Below are positions 30,434-39,802 of a DNA stretch of 64,000 nt, piece after piece (the first letter of the stretch is position 1; each line of letters opens with the position of its first letter). Source of the stretch: Prochlorococcus marinus str. MIT 9313 (GTDB taxonomy: Bacteria; Cyanobacteriota; Cyanobacteriia; PCC-6307; Cyanobiaceae); the NCBI RefSeq assembly GCF_000011485.1, contig NC_005071.1, forward strand, positions 124,001 to 188,000, read 5' to 3'. The notes under the pieces were generated by a model that saw only the letters and a list, made by a program, of their open reading frames with translations, was not told the DNA's origin and did not search any database. The position numbers and the translations under genes are program-made.

Positions 30434-31636
30434 TTGTTGATTCATTTTGCCGGCTCCAGGGTTAAAGCGTTAGAAGGTTCGAGTCAACAGTGCCGAGAGT
30501 TGCTCGATAAACGTTGGCCTGAGATGCGTCAGCAGCTTTTGGCTTGGTGGGAAGTCCATGGTCGCAAGGACATTGCCATCAAGCCGTGGATGTTTACGAC
30601 CGATGGTCGCTGGCCTGAACCAAACGAAGATCTCTCGCCATACGGCATTTGGATTGCTGAGGTGATGCTCCAACAAACTCAGTTGAGGGTGATGCGTCCT
30701 TACTGGGAGCAGTGGATGTTGGTGTTGTCAACGATGCAGCATTTGGTTGCTGCTGAAGAGCGCCAAGTGTTGTTGCTGTGGCAAGGCCTGGGCTATTACT
30801 CTCGTGCCCGCAGGTTGCACCAGGCGGCGCGTCAATTGGCCGCTTCCCCTCTGCCCTCTTCTCTTGAAGCTTGGCTGGCTGTCCCGGGTATTGGTCGCAC
30901 CACGGCAGGGAGCATTCTTTCCAGTGCCTTGAATAGGCCAGTGCCAATCCTTGATGGCAATGTGCGTCGTGTGCTGGCCAGACTTCATGGTTGCCTGGAG
31001 CCACCCCAAAGAGCACAGGCAAGTTTTTGGCAGTGGAGTGAAGCCCTTCTCGATCCTTTGCGGCCAAGAGATTTCAATCAGGCCTTGATGGATTTGGGGG
31101 CTTTGGTATGTACCCCTAGGACTCCCAGTTGCCAATTATGCCCTTGGCAAAGCAGTTGTGCTGCCTACGCTGCTGGAGAGCCAAGCCACTTCCCCGTGCA
31201 GGATGCGAGCAAGCCCATTCCCTTCCAGGTGATTGGTGTGGGGGTTGTGCTGAATGAGGTGGGTGAGGTCTTAATTGATCAACGGCTGAATGAGGGTTTA
31301 CTCGGTGGTTTGTGGGAATTCCCTGGTGGTAAGCAGGAGCCAGGTGAAGCAATCGAAGCCACCATTGCTCGCGAGCTCAGGGAGGAATTGGCGATTGAAG
31401 TGCAGGTGGGTGAGCAGCTGATTGCTCTTGACCATGCCTACAGCCATAAGAAGCTTCGCTTTGTTGTTCATCTCTGCCGCTGGATTTCAGGAGAACCCAA
31501 GCCTTTGGCGAGTCAGCAGGTTTGCTGGGTGAAGCCTGAAGATCTTTCTGGTTATCCCTTCCCGGCAGCCAATGTGCGCATGATTGCCACGTTGATTGAT
31601 CATCTTCGCGCAGACATGCTTAGCCAGCGTTCCTAG
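30434..31636 (+). CDS. mutY: A/G-specific adenine glycosylase
   Basis: Removes adenine mispaired with 8-oxoguanine. 400 residues if the TTG at 30434 is used. An ATG at 30524 gives 370 and starts just before the conserved WEVHGRKD, so the start is uncertain. Helix-hairpin-helix glycosylase domain: GIWIAEVMLQQTQ (catalytic Glu), VPGIGRTTAGSIL, then the catalytic Asp in PILDGNVRRVLAR. The Fe4S4 loop CTPRTPSCQLCPWQSSC has the C-x6-C-x2-C-x5-C spacing. The C-terminal NUDIX-like domain has FPGGKQEPGEAIEATIARE, which checks for 8-oxoG. The Nudix box looks complete, which in MutY does not imply hydrolase activity. Confidence 0.93.
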   Translation: MLIHFAGSRVKALEGSSQQCRELLDKRWPEMRQQLLAWWEVHGRKDIAIKPWMFTTDGRWPEPNEDLSPYGIWIAEVMLQQTQLRVMRPYWEQWMLVLSTMQHLVAAEERQVLLLWQGLGYYSRARRLHQAARQLAASPLPSSLEAWLAVPGIGRTTAGSILSSALNRPVPILDGNVRRVLARLHGCLEPPQRAQASFWQWSEALLDPLRPRDFNQALMDLGALVCTPRTPSCQLCPWQSSCAAYAAGEPSHFPVQDASKPIPFQVIGVGVVLNEVGEVLIDQRLNEGLLGGLWEFPGGKQEPGEAIEATIARELREELAIEVQVGEQLIALDHAYSHKKLRFVVHLCRWISGEPKPLASQQVCWVKPEDLSGYPFPAANVRMIATLIDHLRADMLSQRS

Positions 31637-31660
31637 CTTCATCTCAGTAGCTGCTAACTG

Positions 31661-32701
31661 ATGACGGGGACCAATCCGGTTCACAGCAACGAGCCTGAGG
31701 TGATTTGCTTGGGAGAGGCGCTGGTGGATCGTCTTGGACCGCTGGGGGGAGATCCAGCTGTGGATCAGCCTGTGGAGGATTGCCTAGGGGGAGCCCCTGC
31801 CAACGTGGCTTGTGGCTTAGCTCGGCTTGGTAGCAAGGTGGCTTTTTTAGGACGTCTTGGAGACGATGCCATCGGGGCCAGGTTTCGAGAATTGTTTAAT
31901 ACTCGAGGCGTGAACCTTGCTGGTCTGCAGATCGATCAGCGTCGGCCCAGTCGCATTGTGTTGGTGCGTCGAGATCTCGATGGGGAGAGGGTGTTCCAGG
32001 GTTTTGCAGGCGACCGCGGAGACGGTTTTGCTGATCCGGCTCTGTCTTTAGATGAGTTGGCGGCTAGCTGGCCTTTGCTGGTAGGTAAGGCGAGCTGGTT
32101 GTTGATCGGCTCCATTCCTTTGGCCACACCAGCTTCAGCCCAAGCCTTGCTTTGGTGCGTTGAGCAGGCACAAACAGCAGGGCTTGAGATCGCATTGGAT
32201 GTCAACTGGCGTCCAACCTTCTGGGATCCTGGCCATTCTCCCGATAGTGGCCCTGATGAGAAGGCTTTGCAGGCGATTGCGCCTCTTCTTGAGCGTGCTT
32301 CTCTGCTCAAACTGGCTAGGGAAGAGGCCGTTTGGTTCTTTGACACTGACGACCCTGCAGTGATTGCGCGATCCCTTCCGCAGCAGCCAGATGTGGTTGT
32401 GACCGATGGGGCGCGTCCGGTGCGCTGGTGGATAGGGGGTTGTGTTGGTGAGCTTGCAGCGCTTTCTCCCCCTTCAGTTGTCGACACCACCGGTGCTGGC
32501 GATGCTTTCACTGCAGGATTGCTGCATCAATTTTTGATGGATGCCTCATCTCAACGAGATCTGATCAAGGCCCGGGAGATGGTTCGTTTTGCAGCAGCCT
32601 GTGGCGCGCTTGTTTGTGGAGGGGCTGGTGGTATCGATCCGCAGCCGTCTCAGATGCAAGTGGAGGAGTTTTTGGGGTCGTTCGAAGGTGAGGTGAACTG
32701 A
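31661..32701 (+). CDS. PfkB-family carbohydrate kinase (fructokinase-like)
   Basis: Phosphorylates a sugar, probably fructose, with ATP. 346 residues. The first ribokinase signature is GGAPANVACGLARLGSKVAF. The second signature, DTTGAGDAFTAGLLHQF, contains the catalytic Asp. LGDDAIGARFRELFNTRGVN is typical of fructokinases in this family. Expected length. The 3' end overlaps the convergent tsaE gene by 52 bases. Substrate assignment rests on general similarity only. Confidence 0.9.
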   Translation: MTGTNPVHSNEPEVICLGEALVDRLGPLGGDPAVDQPVEDCLGGAPANVACGLARLGSKVAFLGRLGDDAIGARFRELFNTRGVNLAGLQIDQRRPSRIVLVRRDLDGERVFQGFAGDRGDGFADPALSLDELAASWPLLVGKASWLLIGSIPLATPASAQALLWCVEQAQTAGLEIALDVNWRPTFWDPGHSPDSGPDEKALQAIAPLLERASLLKLAREEAVWFFDTDDPAVIARSLPQQPDVVVTDGARPVRWWIGGCVGELAALSPPSVVDTTGAGDAFTAGLLHQFLMDASSQRDLIKAREMVRFAAACGALVCGGAGGIDPQPSQMQVEEFLGSFEGEVN

Positions 32702-33123
32702 GCAATACGACCTCCTTGAGCTCGATGCTGCAATTGCAATCTCCAGGCTTCAGGCAAGTTAAGGCTTAATCGATCAGGCCATTCCACGGCCATGAGGGCA
32801 CCTAGTGCTTGGGCTTCTTCTTCCTCTTGCAGAAATAGCTCATTGGCAGTGCTGGGTTGCTCCAAGCGATAGAGATCTAGATGGATCAGAGGAGGATTCC
32901 CGTCCGGGTAGTGCTGAGCAAGAGCGTATGTAGGTGATGTGATCGGCTCACGGATACCGAGAGCGGTTGCGATGCCTTGCACCACAGAGGTTTTGCCAGC
33001 TCCCAGGGGCCCCTCTAGCAACAGCACTGATAAAGCAGGTAGCCGCTGGACAAGTGCTATGCCTAGCCATCGAGTGGCATCAAGATTTTCAAGAATCCAT
33101 GTGTCATCTGTAGATTGCCCCAT
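32650..33123 (-). CDS. tsaE: tRNA threonylcarbamoyladenosine biosynthesis ATPase
   Basis: Partner ATPase of TsaB/TsaD in making t6A37 of ANN-decoding tRNAs. The frame is open to 33210, but the ATG at 33121-33123 gives 157 residues, the family size. The Walker [38 protein letters not shown] and VEWPDRL motifs are all TsaE landmarks. Both ends are unusual: the 3' end lies 52 bases inside the convergent kinase gene, and its start is only 70 bases from the ahcY start on the other strand. Confidence 0.92.
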   Translation of the reverse strand: MGQSTDDTWILENLDATRWLGIALVQRLPALSVLLLEGPLGAGKTSVVQGIATALGIREPITSPTYALAQHYPDGNPPLIHLDLYRLEQPSTANELFLQEEEEAQALGALMAVEWPDRLSLNLPEAWRLQLQHRAQGGRIAQFTSPSNDPKNSSTCI

Positions 33124-33193
33124 AAGCGATCCCGAAGTCTTGGCGACTTCGCTGAGATTTCCGTACACGATTCCCCCAAGGGAGCTTTCAACC

Positions 33194-34624
33194 ATGGTGG
33201 CAGTGCCCACATCAACGGCCTCGTTGCAGGCCCTTCCTCAGTACGTCGTAGCAGACATCGACCTAGCGGACTTTGGCCGCAAGGAATTAAGCATTGCGGA
33301 AACTGAGATGCCAGGCTTGATAGCCCTCAGGATCAAGTACGGCAGCGAAAAACCTCTCAAGGGGGCTCGCATTGCTGGCAGTCTGCACATGACCATTCAG
33401 ACTGGTGTGTTGATTGAGACGCTGGTGGCCCTCGGTGCTGATGTGCGCTGGGCTTCATGCAATATTTTTTCTACTCAAGATCACGCTGCTGCTGCTATTG
33501 CCGCTAGCGGCGTGCCTGTGTTTGCAACCAAAGGCGAGACTCTGGATGAGTATTGGGCCTATACCCATCGCATCCTCGAGTGGGGTGATGGTGGCACTCC
33601 CAACATGATCTTGGATGACGGCGGTGATGCAACTGGCTTGGTGATGCTTGGCAGCAAGGCCGAGAGCGATAGTTCTGTATTGGATAACCCTGGCAACGAG
33701 GAAGAGACGGCATTGTTTGCCTCGATTCGTACCAAGTTGGCCGAGGATTCCAGTTTTTATTCTCGCATCAAGAGCAGTATTCAGGGGGTGACAGAAGAGA
33801 CAACTACGGGTGTCGCGCGTCTTTATCAGATGCAAAAAAGCGGTGAATTGCCTTTCCCGGCGATCAATGTCAATGATTCGGTGACTAAGAGCAAGTTCGA
33901 CAATCTTTATGGTTGTCGTGAATCCTTGGTGGATGGCATCAAGCGGGCCACTGATGTGATGGTCGCTGGCAAGGTGGCTTTGGTGATGGGCTATGGCGAT
34001 GTGGGTAAGGGTTCAGCCCAATCGCTACGGGGCCTTGGTGCCACTGTGATGATTGCTGAAATTGACCCCATCTGTGCTCTTCAGGCAGCGATGGAGGGCT
34101 ATCGGGTGGTGCGCCTGGATGAGGTGGTTCAGGATGTCGATATCTTTGTGACCTCCACAGGCAACTTTCAGGTGATTCGCCATGAACATCTGATCCGTAT
34201 GAAGGATGAGGCCATTGTTTGCAATATCGGTCACTTTGATAATGAGATTGATGTTGCATCTTTGAAGGATTATCCCTGGGAGAATATCAAGCCTCAGGTT
34301 GATCACATCACTCTTCCTAGCGGCAATAAGATCATTCTTCTGGCTGAAGGACGTTTGGTGAACCTTGGCTGTGCGACCGGTCACCCGAGCTTTGTGATGA
34401 GCAATTCCTTTACCAATCAGGTGTTAGCTCAAATTGAGTTGTTTTCGAAAGGTGATCAGTATGCCGATCAGGTGTATGTGTTGCCGAAGCACCTCGATGA
34501 GATGGTGGCTCGCCTTCACTTGGAGAAGATCGGCGCGAGGCTTACTGAGCTCACCAAGCAGCAGGCCGATTACATCAGTGTGCCTGTTGAAGGCCCTTAT
34601 AAGCCCGACCATTATCGCTATTAA
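33194..34624 (+). CDS. ahcY: S-adenosylhomocysteine hydrolase
   Basis: Reversibly cleaves S-adenosylhomocysteine to adenosine and homocysteine, relieving product inhibition of methyltransferases. The frame is open upstream to 32939, but the ATG at 33194 has a ribosome-binding site (GGGAG at 33179-33183) and gives 476 residues, the usual size. Substrate domain: [21 protein letters not shown]. The NAD domain has [20 protein letters not shown]. The C-terminus KPDHYRY binds NAD across the dimer and is intact. A Rho-independent terminator follows at 34646-34674. It is a single-gene unit. Confidence 0.97.
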   Translation: MVAVPTSTASLQALPQYVVADIDLADFGRKELSIAETEMPGLIALRIKYGSEKPLKGARIAGSLHMTIQTGVLIETLVALGADVRWASCNIFSTQDHAAAAIAASGVPVFATKGETLDEYWAYTHRILEWGDGGTPNMILDDGGDATGLVMLGSKAESDSSVLDNPGNEEETALFASIRTKLAEDSSFYSRIKSSIQGVTEETTTGVARLYQMQKSGELPFPAINVNDSVTKSKFDNLYGCRESLVDGIKRATDVMVAGKVALVMGYGDVGKGSAQSLRGLGATVMIAEIDPICALQAAMEGYRVVRLDEVVQDVDIFVTSTGNFQVIRHEHLIRMKDEAIVCNIGHFDNEIDVASLKDYPWENIKPQVDHITLPSGNKIILLAEGRLVNLGCATGHPSFVMSNSFTNQVLAQIELFSKGDQYADQVYVLPKHLDEMVARLHLEKIGARLTELTKQQADYISVPVEGPYKPDHYRY

Positions 34625-34645
34625 TCCACTCACTTCAGAAGTGTT

Positions 34646-34674
34646 GCCAGGTCCTTTTCAGGCCTGGCTTTTTT
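34646..34674 (+). terminator. Rho-independent terminator of ahcY
   Basis: GCCAGG ... CCTGGC stem with a one-base bulge and a TTTTCA loop, followed at once by six T. It lies 21 bases after the ahcY stop codon. The T run ends exactly at the ATG of the next gene. Confidence 0.8.
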
Positions 34675-36246
34675 ATGTTTAGTTTGACGAAATTGGTTAC
34701 ATACATGATTCGGCAGCCATGCTCTTATCTTGTGCAGGATTCACAACTTCAGCGTCAGTGGAAGTCTGTTTTTGCAGCAGGATTTTTCACGCTTTTGCCA
34801 TTGCTTCTCGCAGTCGATCTCTACATCGATGACATCGAGAGAGCCATGAATGGCAATCGTGGCTGGGTCAAGGTTGGCAGGCCACTGGCTGATTCCCTAG
34901 TGGAATGGTTGAACTTTGGTCGTCCAGCGACGGCGATCGCCCCTCTCCACACTTTTCTGGCTATCGCGCTGCTGTCTGCTCTCGGCGTGGCTTGTGCCCG
35001 TGTTTACGGCATTCGCTCACCTTTTTGGACAGGTGTTGCAAGTCTGCCGTTGATGGCACAGCCATATGCGTTGCAGTCCATGTCTTATGGCTTCGATTCG
35101 GTGTTTATGGCGATGGCTTTGGTCTGTTCCGTCATGGCAGCCATCCTTGTGCATCTGAGAAAAAGCTGTCGCACTGTTGTTGTGGCCCTTGCGCTGCAGT
35201 TGGCTTCTTTCAGCCTCTATCAACCAGCGGCGAATGGCTTTTTGGTGATGACGGGCTGTCTCTGCGTGGCCTCAGGCTTAGGGGTGCTTGATCGACATTG
35301 GCAGGTGCTTTCTCAGCGTTGGCGTCTATTGGTCAGCGTCGTCATTTATGCCGGTGGTTATGGCCTCTATCGGCTGATTTTAGCACTGTTTTATGAATAC
35401 AAATTGAATGGATATGCTGCTGGTGCTTCACAGCTCAAGCCTTTCGATGGCTCACTGCCTTTGGGGCTTGTTGCTTCGGTTTTGGAACCGTTCCAGCTAC
35501 TGGTCAAAGATTTCAGTTATTTGCCTGTTCTTCTTCCGTTTCTATTGCTTATTTTCAGTTATGCAGTCTTGGTGATTCAGTGGCGACCATGGCCAGTGGC
35601 CTTGACTGCAGCAGCAGGGATGTTGTTGGTCTTGTTGTTGGCTCCAGGCGGTATGTTGCTGCTCAAAGATTCTTTTGTGCGCCACCCGAGGGTTTTGCTT
35701 TATTTTGGCCCCCTGCTGACTAACGTCATGCTGCAATTGTTTGCGCTGGCAGGACGTCTCAAGCGACCAATTTGGCGGTTTGGAGCTCTTCCGTTGGTCT
35801 GGTTGATGGTGGTCATGTCTTATGCCTATGGCCATTCTTTTGCTGCACAAGCTCGCTTCGAGCAGGGTCGTCTTTCTCGCATCGTGGGTGCTGTATCTGT
35901 TCTCCAGGTCAGAGATTCAGATCAGCCTATGCGTTATTTAATGGTGAAGGGCACCATGCCGCGTTCGCCGGTTTTGCGAAACACGGTGCGTAAATTTCCT
36001 CTAATCGATCGATTGATTCCCCCATTGCTGGAAGGAGATCAAACCTTTTCATATCGACAGCTTGAGTTGCATGGTTTGGGCTTGGAGAAGCGAAATTTGG
36101 ATGGAATGGAAAATGTTCTGCCTACTTCCTGTCAGCCGTCAGTTGAGGCGATTTGCACGAGCGAATTTTCGTTGCATCTGTTTTCTCCGGACACGTTGTA
36201 TCTAGAACTCGCACCTGATCAGGCGCCTGTGCGTCCCAGGACTTAA
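34675..36246 (+). CDS. Multi-pass membrane protein, GtrII glucosyltransferase-like
   Basis: 523 residues with around ten hydrophobic helices and a C-terminal soluble part of about 120 residues. Just after the first helix is DLYIDDIERAMNGNRGWVKV followed by GRPLADSLVEW, the acidic (DD at 52-53) extracytoplasmic loop typical of the GtrII/GtrIV family, which moves glucose from a lipid carrier onto a surface polymer. The acceptor is unknown and no gtrA/gtrB flippase pair is adjacent. The first ATG (34675) directly abuts the ahcY terminator T run. An in-frame ATG at 34705 would avoid this. Its own promoter was not found. Confidence 0.72.
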   Translation: MFSLTKLVTYMIRQPCSYLVQDSQLQRQWKSVFAAGFFTLLPLLLAVDLYIDDIERAMNGNRGWVKVGRPLADSLVEWLNFGRPATAIAPLHTFLAIALLSALGVACARVYGIRSPFWTGVASLPLMAQPYALQSMSYGFDSVFMAMALVCSVMAAILVHLRKSCRTVVVALALQLASFSLYQPAANGFLVMTGCLCVASGLGVLDRHWQVLSQRWRLLVSVVIYAGGYGLYRLILALFYEYKLNGYAAGASQLKPFDGSLPLGLVASVLEPFQLLVKDFSYLPVLLPFLLLIFSYAVLVIQWRPWPVALTAAAGMLLVLLLAPGGMLLLKDSFVRHPRVLLYFGPLLTNVMLQLFALAGRLKRPIWRFGALPLVWLMVVMSYAYGHSFAAQARFEQGRLSRIVGAVSVLQVRDSDQPMRYLMVKGTMPRSPVLRNTVRKFPLIDRLIPPLLEGDQTFSYRQLELHGLGLEKRNLDGMENVLPTSCQPSVEAICTSEFSLHLFSPDTLYLELAPDQAPVRPRT

Positions 36247-36285
36247 TTGTTCTGTGAAACACTGAACGCGCTTTTACGGTTTTTG

Positions 36286-36945
36286 ATGGGATTGCCGGAA
36301 CTGATCACCAAGTTGCCCGACTGGATCGGCCAGGCCGTGGAGGCCAACCAGTGGATGGGTTATGGCGCGATATTTGCAGCCATGTTTCTGGAAAATCTCT
36401 TTCCACCGATCCCATCCGAGTTGATCATGCCTCTTGGCGGTTTCTACGTGCAGCAGGGGCAGCTGCAGTTCTTACCAGTCGTGTTGGCCGGTTTGTTGGG
36501 CACCTTGTTGGGGGCTCTCCCGTGGTATGGCATTGGGCGGGTTATCAATGAGAAAAGGCTTGAGGTTTGGCTCAGTCGACATGGTCGTTGGATCGGTATC
36601 AGTCCGGCAGAACTTGCGCGCAGCCGTCGTTGGTTTAATCGTTATGGCACGGCGTTGGTGTTTTGGGGACGGCTAGTGCCTGGCATTCGTACCTTGATCT
36701 CTGTGCCTGCAGGCATTGAATTGATGCCTTTCGCACCTTTCCTGATCTGGACAACAGCAGGCAGCCTGATTTGGACTTTGCTACTCACCCTGGCTGGGTT
36801 GGGGCTTGGGGAGGGTTACAGCAATGTGGAGTTGTGGATAGATCCTGTCTCCAAGGTTGTAAAGGGGGCCCTGGTTATTGCGGTGTTGGCTGCCGTGGTG
36901 TGGCTGGGCCTGCGCATTTGGCGCAGGCGTCATCACACTCATTGA
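36286..36945 (+). CDS. DedA family membrane protein
   Basis: Membrane protein of the VTT/SNARE-associated family, members of which act as lipid transporters or scramblases and affect envelope homeostasis. The ATG at 36286 gives 219 residues. An upstream TTG at 36247 is less likely. FLENLFPPIPSELIMPLGG and WGRLVPGIRTLISVPAGI are the two family signatures, each with a re-entrant loop. Four or so membrane helices. An 8-bp stem (GCCTGCGC/GCGCAGGC) lies inside its last codons. It converges with ssb. Confidence 0.9.
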   Translation: MGLPELITKLPDWIGQAVEANQWMGYGAIFAAMFLENLFPPIPSELIMPLGGFYVQQGQLQFLPVVLAGLLGTLLGALPWYGIGRVINEKRLEVWLSRHGRWIGISPAELARSRRWFNRYGTALVFWGRLVPGIRTLISVPAGIELMPFAPFLIWTTAGSLIWTLLLTLAGLGLGEGYSNVELWIDPVSKVVKGALVIAVLAAVVWLGLRIWRRRHHTH

Positions 36946-36954
36946 TCAATGAGT
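36937..36954. terminator. Perfect 18-bp palindrome between convergent dedA-like and ssb genes
   Basis: ACTCATTGATCAATGAGT, two 9-base arms with no loop, spanning the dedA-like stop codon and ending two bases before the ssb stop. Convergent placement suggests a bidirectional terminator, but long T runs are absent, so the function is tentative. Confidence 0.4.
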
Positions 36955-36955
36955 C

Positions 36956-37342
36956 TTAAAAGGGGACTTCCTCTTCACTTGGGCCGTCCCCAAATCCCCC
37001 TCCGCCAAAGTTGCTCGCTTCTGCATCACGTTTTGAACCTAGAAGCTCTAGACGGTCCACCCGCACAACAGGCTTGGTTCGCTCTTCTCCGGTGTTGCGA
37101 TCGGTCCAGCGGTCCAGTTTGAAGCTACCGATGATACCCAGCAGAGATCCTTTTTTGACATAATCCGCGGCGACTTGAGCCTGTTTGCCCCAGATCTCTA
37201 GGTTGAACCAGTCTGGTTCATCGTCGCGACTGCGACGGTTCACGGCCATGGTGAGGTTGGCGACAACCGTTCCCGATTCGAAGTAGCGAACTTCTGGATC
37301 ACGGCCTGCTCGGCCGACGAGTGTGACGGAATTTACGCTCAT
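36956..37342 (-). CDS. ssb: Single-stranded DNA-binding protein
   Basis: 128 residues. OB-fold starting SVNSVTLVGRAGRDPEVRYF, with WFNLEIWGKQAQVAADYVKK and GSFKLDRWTDRNTGEER. The linker is short and Gly-rich and ends with the acidic tip SEEEVPF needed for contacts with replication and repair proteins. Shorter than E. coli SSB, as usual in cyanobacteria. It diverges from mreB across 143 bases. Confidence 0.94.
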   Translation of the reverse strand: MSVNSVTLVGRAGRDPEVRYFESGTVVANLTMAVNRRSRDDEPDWFNLEIWGKQAQVAADYVKKGSLLGIIGSFKLDRWTDRNTGEERTKPVVRVDRLELLGSKRDAEASNFGGGGFGDGPSEEEVPF

Positions 37343-37485
37343 GAATGAAACCTATTTGTTTGAGTTTGGTCAATGATGCGCCACGGTTTAAGTGGCTGCT
37401 TATAAGGAGTTCCACCCTCATCGCTGGGTGTAACAAGCTGCATTGGCTACGCCACCTATGATTCGCCGACTTGAGTCCAGCGCTT

Positions 37486-38538
37486 GTGTTTTTTCGTCGC
37501 TTTCAATTGTCACGCGACATCGGCATTGATCTTGGTACTGCCAATACCCTGATTTACGTTTCAGGCAAAGGGATTGTGCTTCAGGAGCCTTCTGTCGTAG
37601 CCCTGGACTTGGAGAACGGTGTGCCTCTGGCGGTGGGTGACGATGCCAAGTTGATGCTTGGCCGCACCCCTGGCAATATTCGTGCCGTGCGTCCACTGCG
37701 CGATGGCGTGATCGCCGATTTCGATGCAGCTGAGCAGATGCTGAAGACCTTTATTCAGAAGGGTAATGAAGGTCGAGGCATTGTCGCTCCTCGCTTGGTG
37801 GTGGGTATCCCGAGTGGAGTGACCGGTGTCGAACGGCGTGCCGTCCGGGAGGCAGGCATGGCAGGAGCTCGGGAAGTTCATCTGATTGATGAGCCTGTTG
37901 CAGCCGCCATTGGAGCTGGTCTTCCTGTTACTGAGCCGATTGGAACGATGATCGTTGATATAGGAGGAGGCACAACCGAGGTGGCGGTGCTCAGCTTGGG
38001 AGGAACTGTGTTGAGTGAGTCGGTTCGAGTGGCCGGTGATGAAATTAGTGATGCCATTGGGGTTTATTTGAAGAAGGTTCACAACCTTGTCGTCGGCGAG
38101 CGCACGGCCGAGGAGATCAAGATCCGCATTGGCTCGGCTTTCCCCAATCACGAGTTTGATCAGCAGGCCATGGATGTGCGTGGTCTGCATCTGCTCTCCG
38201 GTCTGCCACGTTCGATCAATTTGCAGGCTGGAGACTTGCGGGAGGCGATAGCAGAACCCCTCAACGTGATTGTGGAGGCCGTGAAGCGGACCCTTGAGCG
38301 CACACCACCAGAATTAGCTGCTGACATTGTTGACCGTGGCATCATGCTTGCGGGTGGAGGAGCCTTGGTGCGCGGGATAAGCGATTTAATTAGCCATGAG
38401 ACAGGCATCTTTACTCATGTTGCAGAGGATCCCTTGTTGTGTGTGGTCAATGGTTGTGGTCAGGTCCTCGAGGATTACAAGCGACTTCGCAGGGTGCTTG
38501 ATACTCCGGAATTCACTCGCTCTTCAATGACGGCCTGA
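37486..38538 (+). CDS. mreB: Rod shape-determining protein MreB
   Basis: Actin-like filament protein that positions cell-wall synthesis. The GTG at 37486 is chosen because the conserved FFRRFQLSRDIGIDLGTANT begins there, giving 350 residues. A TTG at 37471 is also in frame. Phosphate 1 motif DIGIDLGTANTLIYV, phosphate 2 IVDIGGGTTEVAVLS, and adenosine motif IMLAGGGALVRGI are all present. It is followed 4 bases later by mreC, so mreBCD form an operon as in many bacteria. Small coccoid cyanobacteria keep these genes, so a non-rod role is implied there. Confidence 0.95.
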   Translation: MFFRRFQLSRDIGIDLGTANTLIYVSGKGIVLQEPSVVALDLENGVPLAVGDDAKLMLGRTPGNIRAVRPLRDGVIADFDAAEQMLKTFIQKGNEGRGIVAPRLVVGIPSGVTGVERRAVREAGMAGAREVHLIDEPVAAAIGAGLPVTEPIGTMIVDIGGGTTEVAVLSLGGTVLSESVRVAGDEISDAIGVYLKKVHNLVVGERTAEEIKIRIGSAFPNHEFDQQAMDVRGLHLLSGLPRSINLQAGDLREAIAEPLNVIVEAVKRTLERTPPELAADIVDRGIMLAGGGALVRGISDLISHETGIFTHVAEDPLLCVVNGCGQVLEDYKRLRRVLDTPEFTRSSMTA

Positions 38539-38542
38539 ATCG

Positions 38543-39286
38543 ATGGGGGTTTCCCCTTGGCAGGCATCTTTCCGTTGGAGGCGTTGGCGTGGAGGTTTGC
38601 CTTGGCTGTTGTTAGTGGCAGCGCTTGGTTTGGTGCGTTGGAGTAAAGGCGCCGGTTTTGCCGATGCTTATGCCCTTCTTAGTCGGCCGTTTTGGCCTGG
38701 ATCAGCCCAGCGAGAATGGATCCAGTCTGGTATTCAGCTCGAGCAGCAGAGCAAACTTCGGTTGCTTGAGCAGGACAATCAACGACTTCGCGGGTTGCTT
38801 GCTCTTGGTCAGGCCTCAGGATCTGGGCGCATTTCCGCGGCTGTGATTTCCCGTACCCCGAAGGGGTGGTGGCAGCAACTGGAACTGGGCAAGGGGCGAT
38901 TGCATGGCATTGCTCAGGGTGATGCTGTGATGGGGCCAGGAGGATTACTGGGGAGAATTCAAAGTGTCACCCCTGCCACTGCACGTGTTCAACTGCTCAC
39001 TGCGCCAGGTAGTCGGGTTGGAGTTTGGATACCGCGAACCAAGCGTCATGGACTCTTGGTTGGTGTGGGTACGAGTAGGCCTCAGTTGGAGTTTCTCGAT
39101 AAGAATCCCTATGCAGTGCCAGGTGATCTTGTCAGCATCTCGCCTGCCAGCACATTGTTGCCCGCCAGCCTGCCTGTAGGGGTGATTCAGAAAGTGGATG
39201 ACCGCGCAGTTCCGGCTCCTCGTGCAGCTGTGCAGTTAATCGCTGCACCAGAAGCCATCGATTGGGTGCAGGTGCAGATTCGCTGA
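38543..39286 (+). CDS. mreC: Rod shape-determining protein MreC
   Basis: Periplasmic scaffold protein anchored by one helix. 247 residues. An N-terminal basic stretch is followed by a hydrophobic segment (GLPWLLLVAALGLVR), then a coiled coil (LEQQSKLRLLEQDNQRLRGL), then the beta-rich domain with AAVISRTPKGWWQQ and GDAVMGPGGLLGRIQSVTPA. Starts 4 bases after mreB and shares its stop with the mreD start (TGATG). Confidence 0.93.
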   Translation: MGVSPWQASFRWRRWRGGLPWLLLVAALGLVRWSKGAGFADAYALLSRPFWPGSAQREWIQSGIQLEQQSKLRLLEQDNQRLRGLLALGQASGSGRISAAVISRTPKGWWQQLELGKGRLHGIAQGDAVMGPGGLLGRIQSVTPATARVQLLTAPGSRVGVWIPRTKRHGLLVGVGTSRPQLEFLDKNPYAVPGDLVSISPASTLLPASLPVGVIQKVDDRAVPAPRAAVQLIAAPEAIDWVQVQIR

Positions 39287-39795
39287 TGGCGCGCCTTCAT
39301 CAGCAACCGATTTGCTTGGCTTCAAGCCTCTTCGTGCCTTGGCTGACCCTCGCTTCACCGACCTGGGTGAGTCTTTCTGGGGTGGGTCCGTGCTGGGCGG
39401 TGTTGTGGTTGTTGCCTTGGGCCCTTGTTGATGGACCTGTCTCTGGACTCACTGCTGGCCTTTGTCTTGGCTTGGTATTGGATGGCCTTAACCTTGGTGG
39501 TGCGAGTCAACTGCCGGCGTTGATGGCGCTTGGATGGTGGTGGGGGCGGCTAGGCAGGCGTGCTCCACCGATTCAGGGCAGTTTCAATCTCGGATTATTG
39601 GCATGGATAGGTACAGCTCTGGTTGGCTTGAGTCTTTGGCTGCAAACGCTTTTGATTCAGTTCGATAGCTCGGTGTCTTGGCTTCATTCCTGGGGTTTGC
39701 ATACCTTTTTGGCACAGTCGTTGATTACTGGTTTGGTTGCTCCTCTGCTGGTGTCATGGATGCTGTTGATTTGGCGGCGGCTGGCTCGAGCTTGA
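39286..39795 (+). CDS. mreD: Rod shape-determining protein MreD-like
   Basis: Integral membrane protein of 169 residues starting in the mreC stop. About five hydrophobic segments, for example ICLASSLFVPWLTLASPTW and LGLLAWIGTALVGLSLWLQ. Sequence identity to known MreD is low, as usual for this family, so the call rests mainly on its position after mreC and its size and topology. Confidence 0.8.
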   Translation: MARLHQQPICLASSLFVPWLTLASPTWVSLSGVGPCWAVLWLLPWALVDGPVSGLTAGLCLGLVLDGLNLGGASQLPALMALGWWWGRLGRRAPPIQGSFNLGLLAWIGTALVGLSLWLQTLLIQFDSSVSWLHSWGLHTFLAQSLITGLVAPLLVSWMLLIWRRLARA

Positions 39796-39802
39796 ACAGG
39801 TC

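Noticed and set aside
30434-30523. Extra 30 codons at the start of mutY as a possible separate element or tRNA-like sequence (ggttcgagtc)
   Set aside because: The GGTTCGAGTC string resembles a T-loop, but no cloverleaf can be formed around it.
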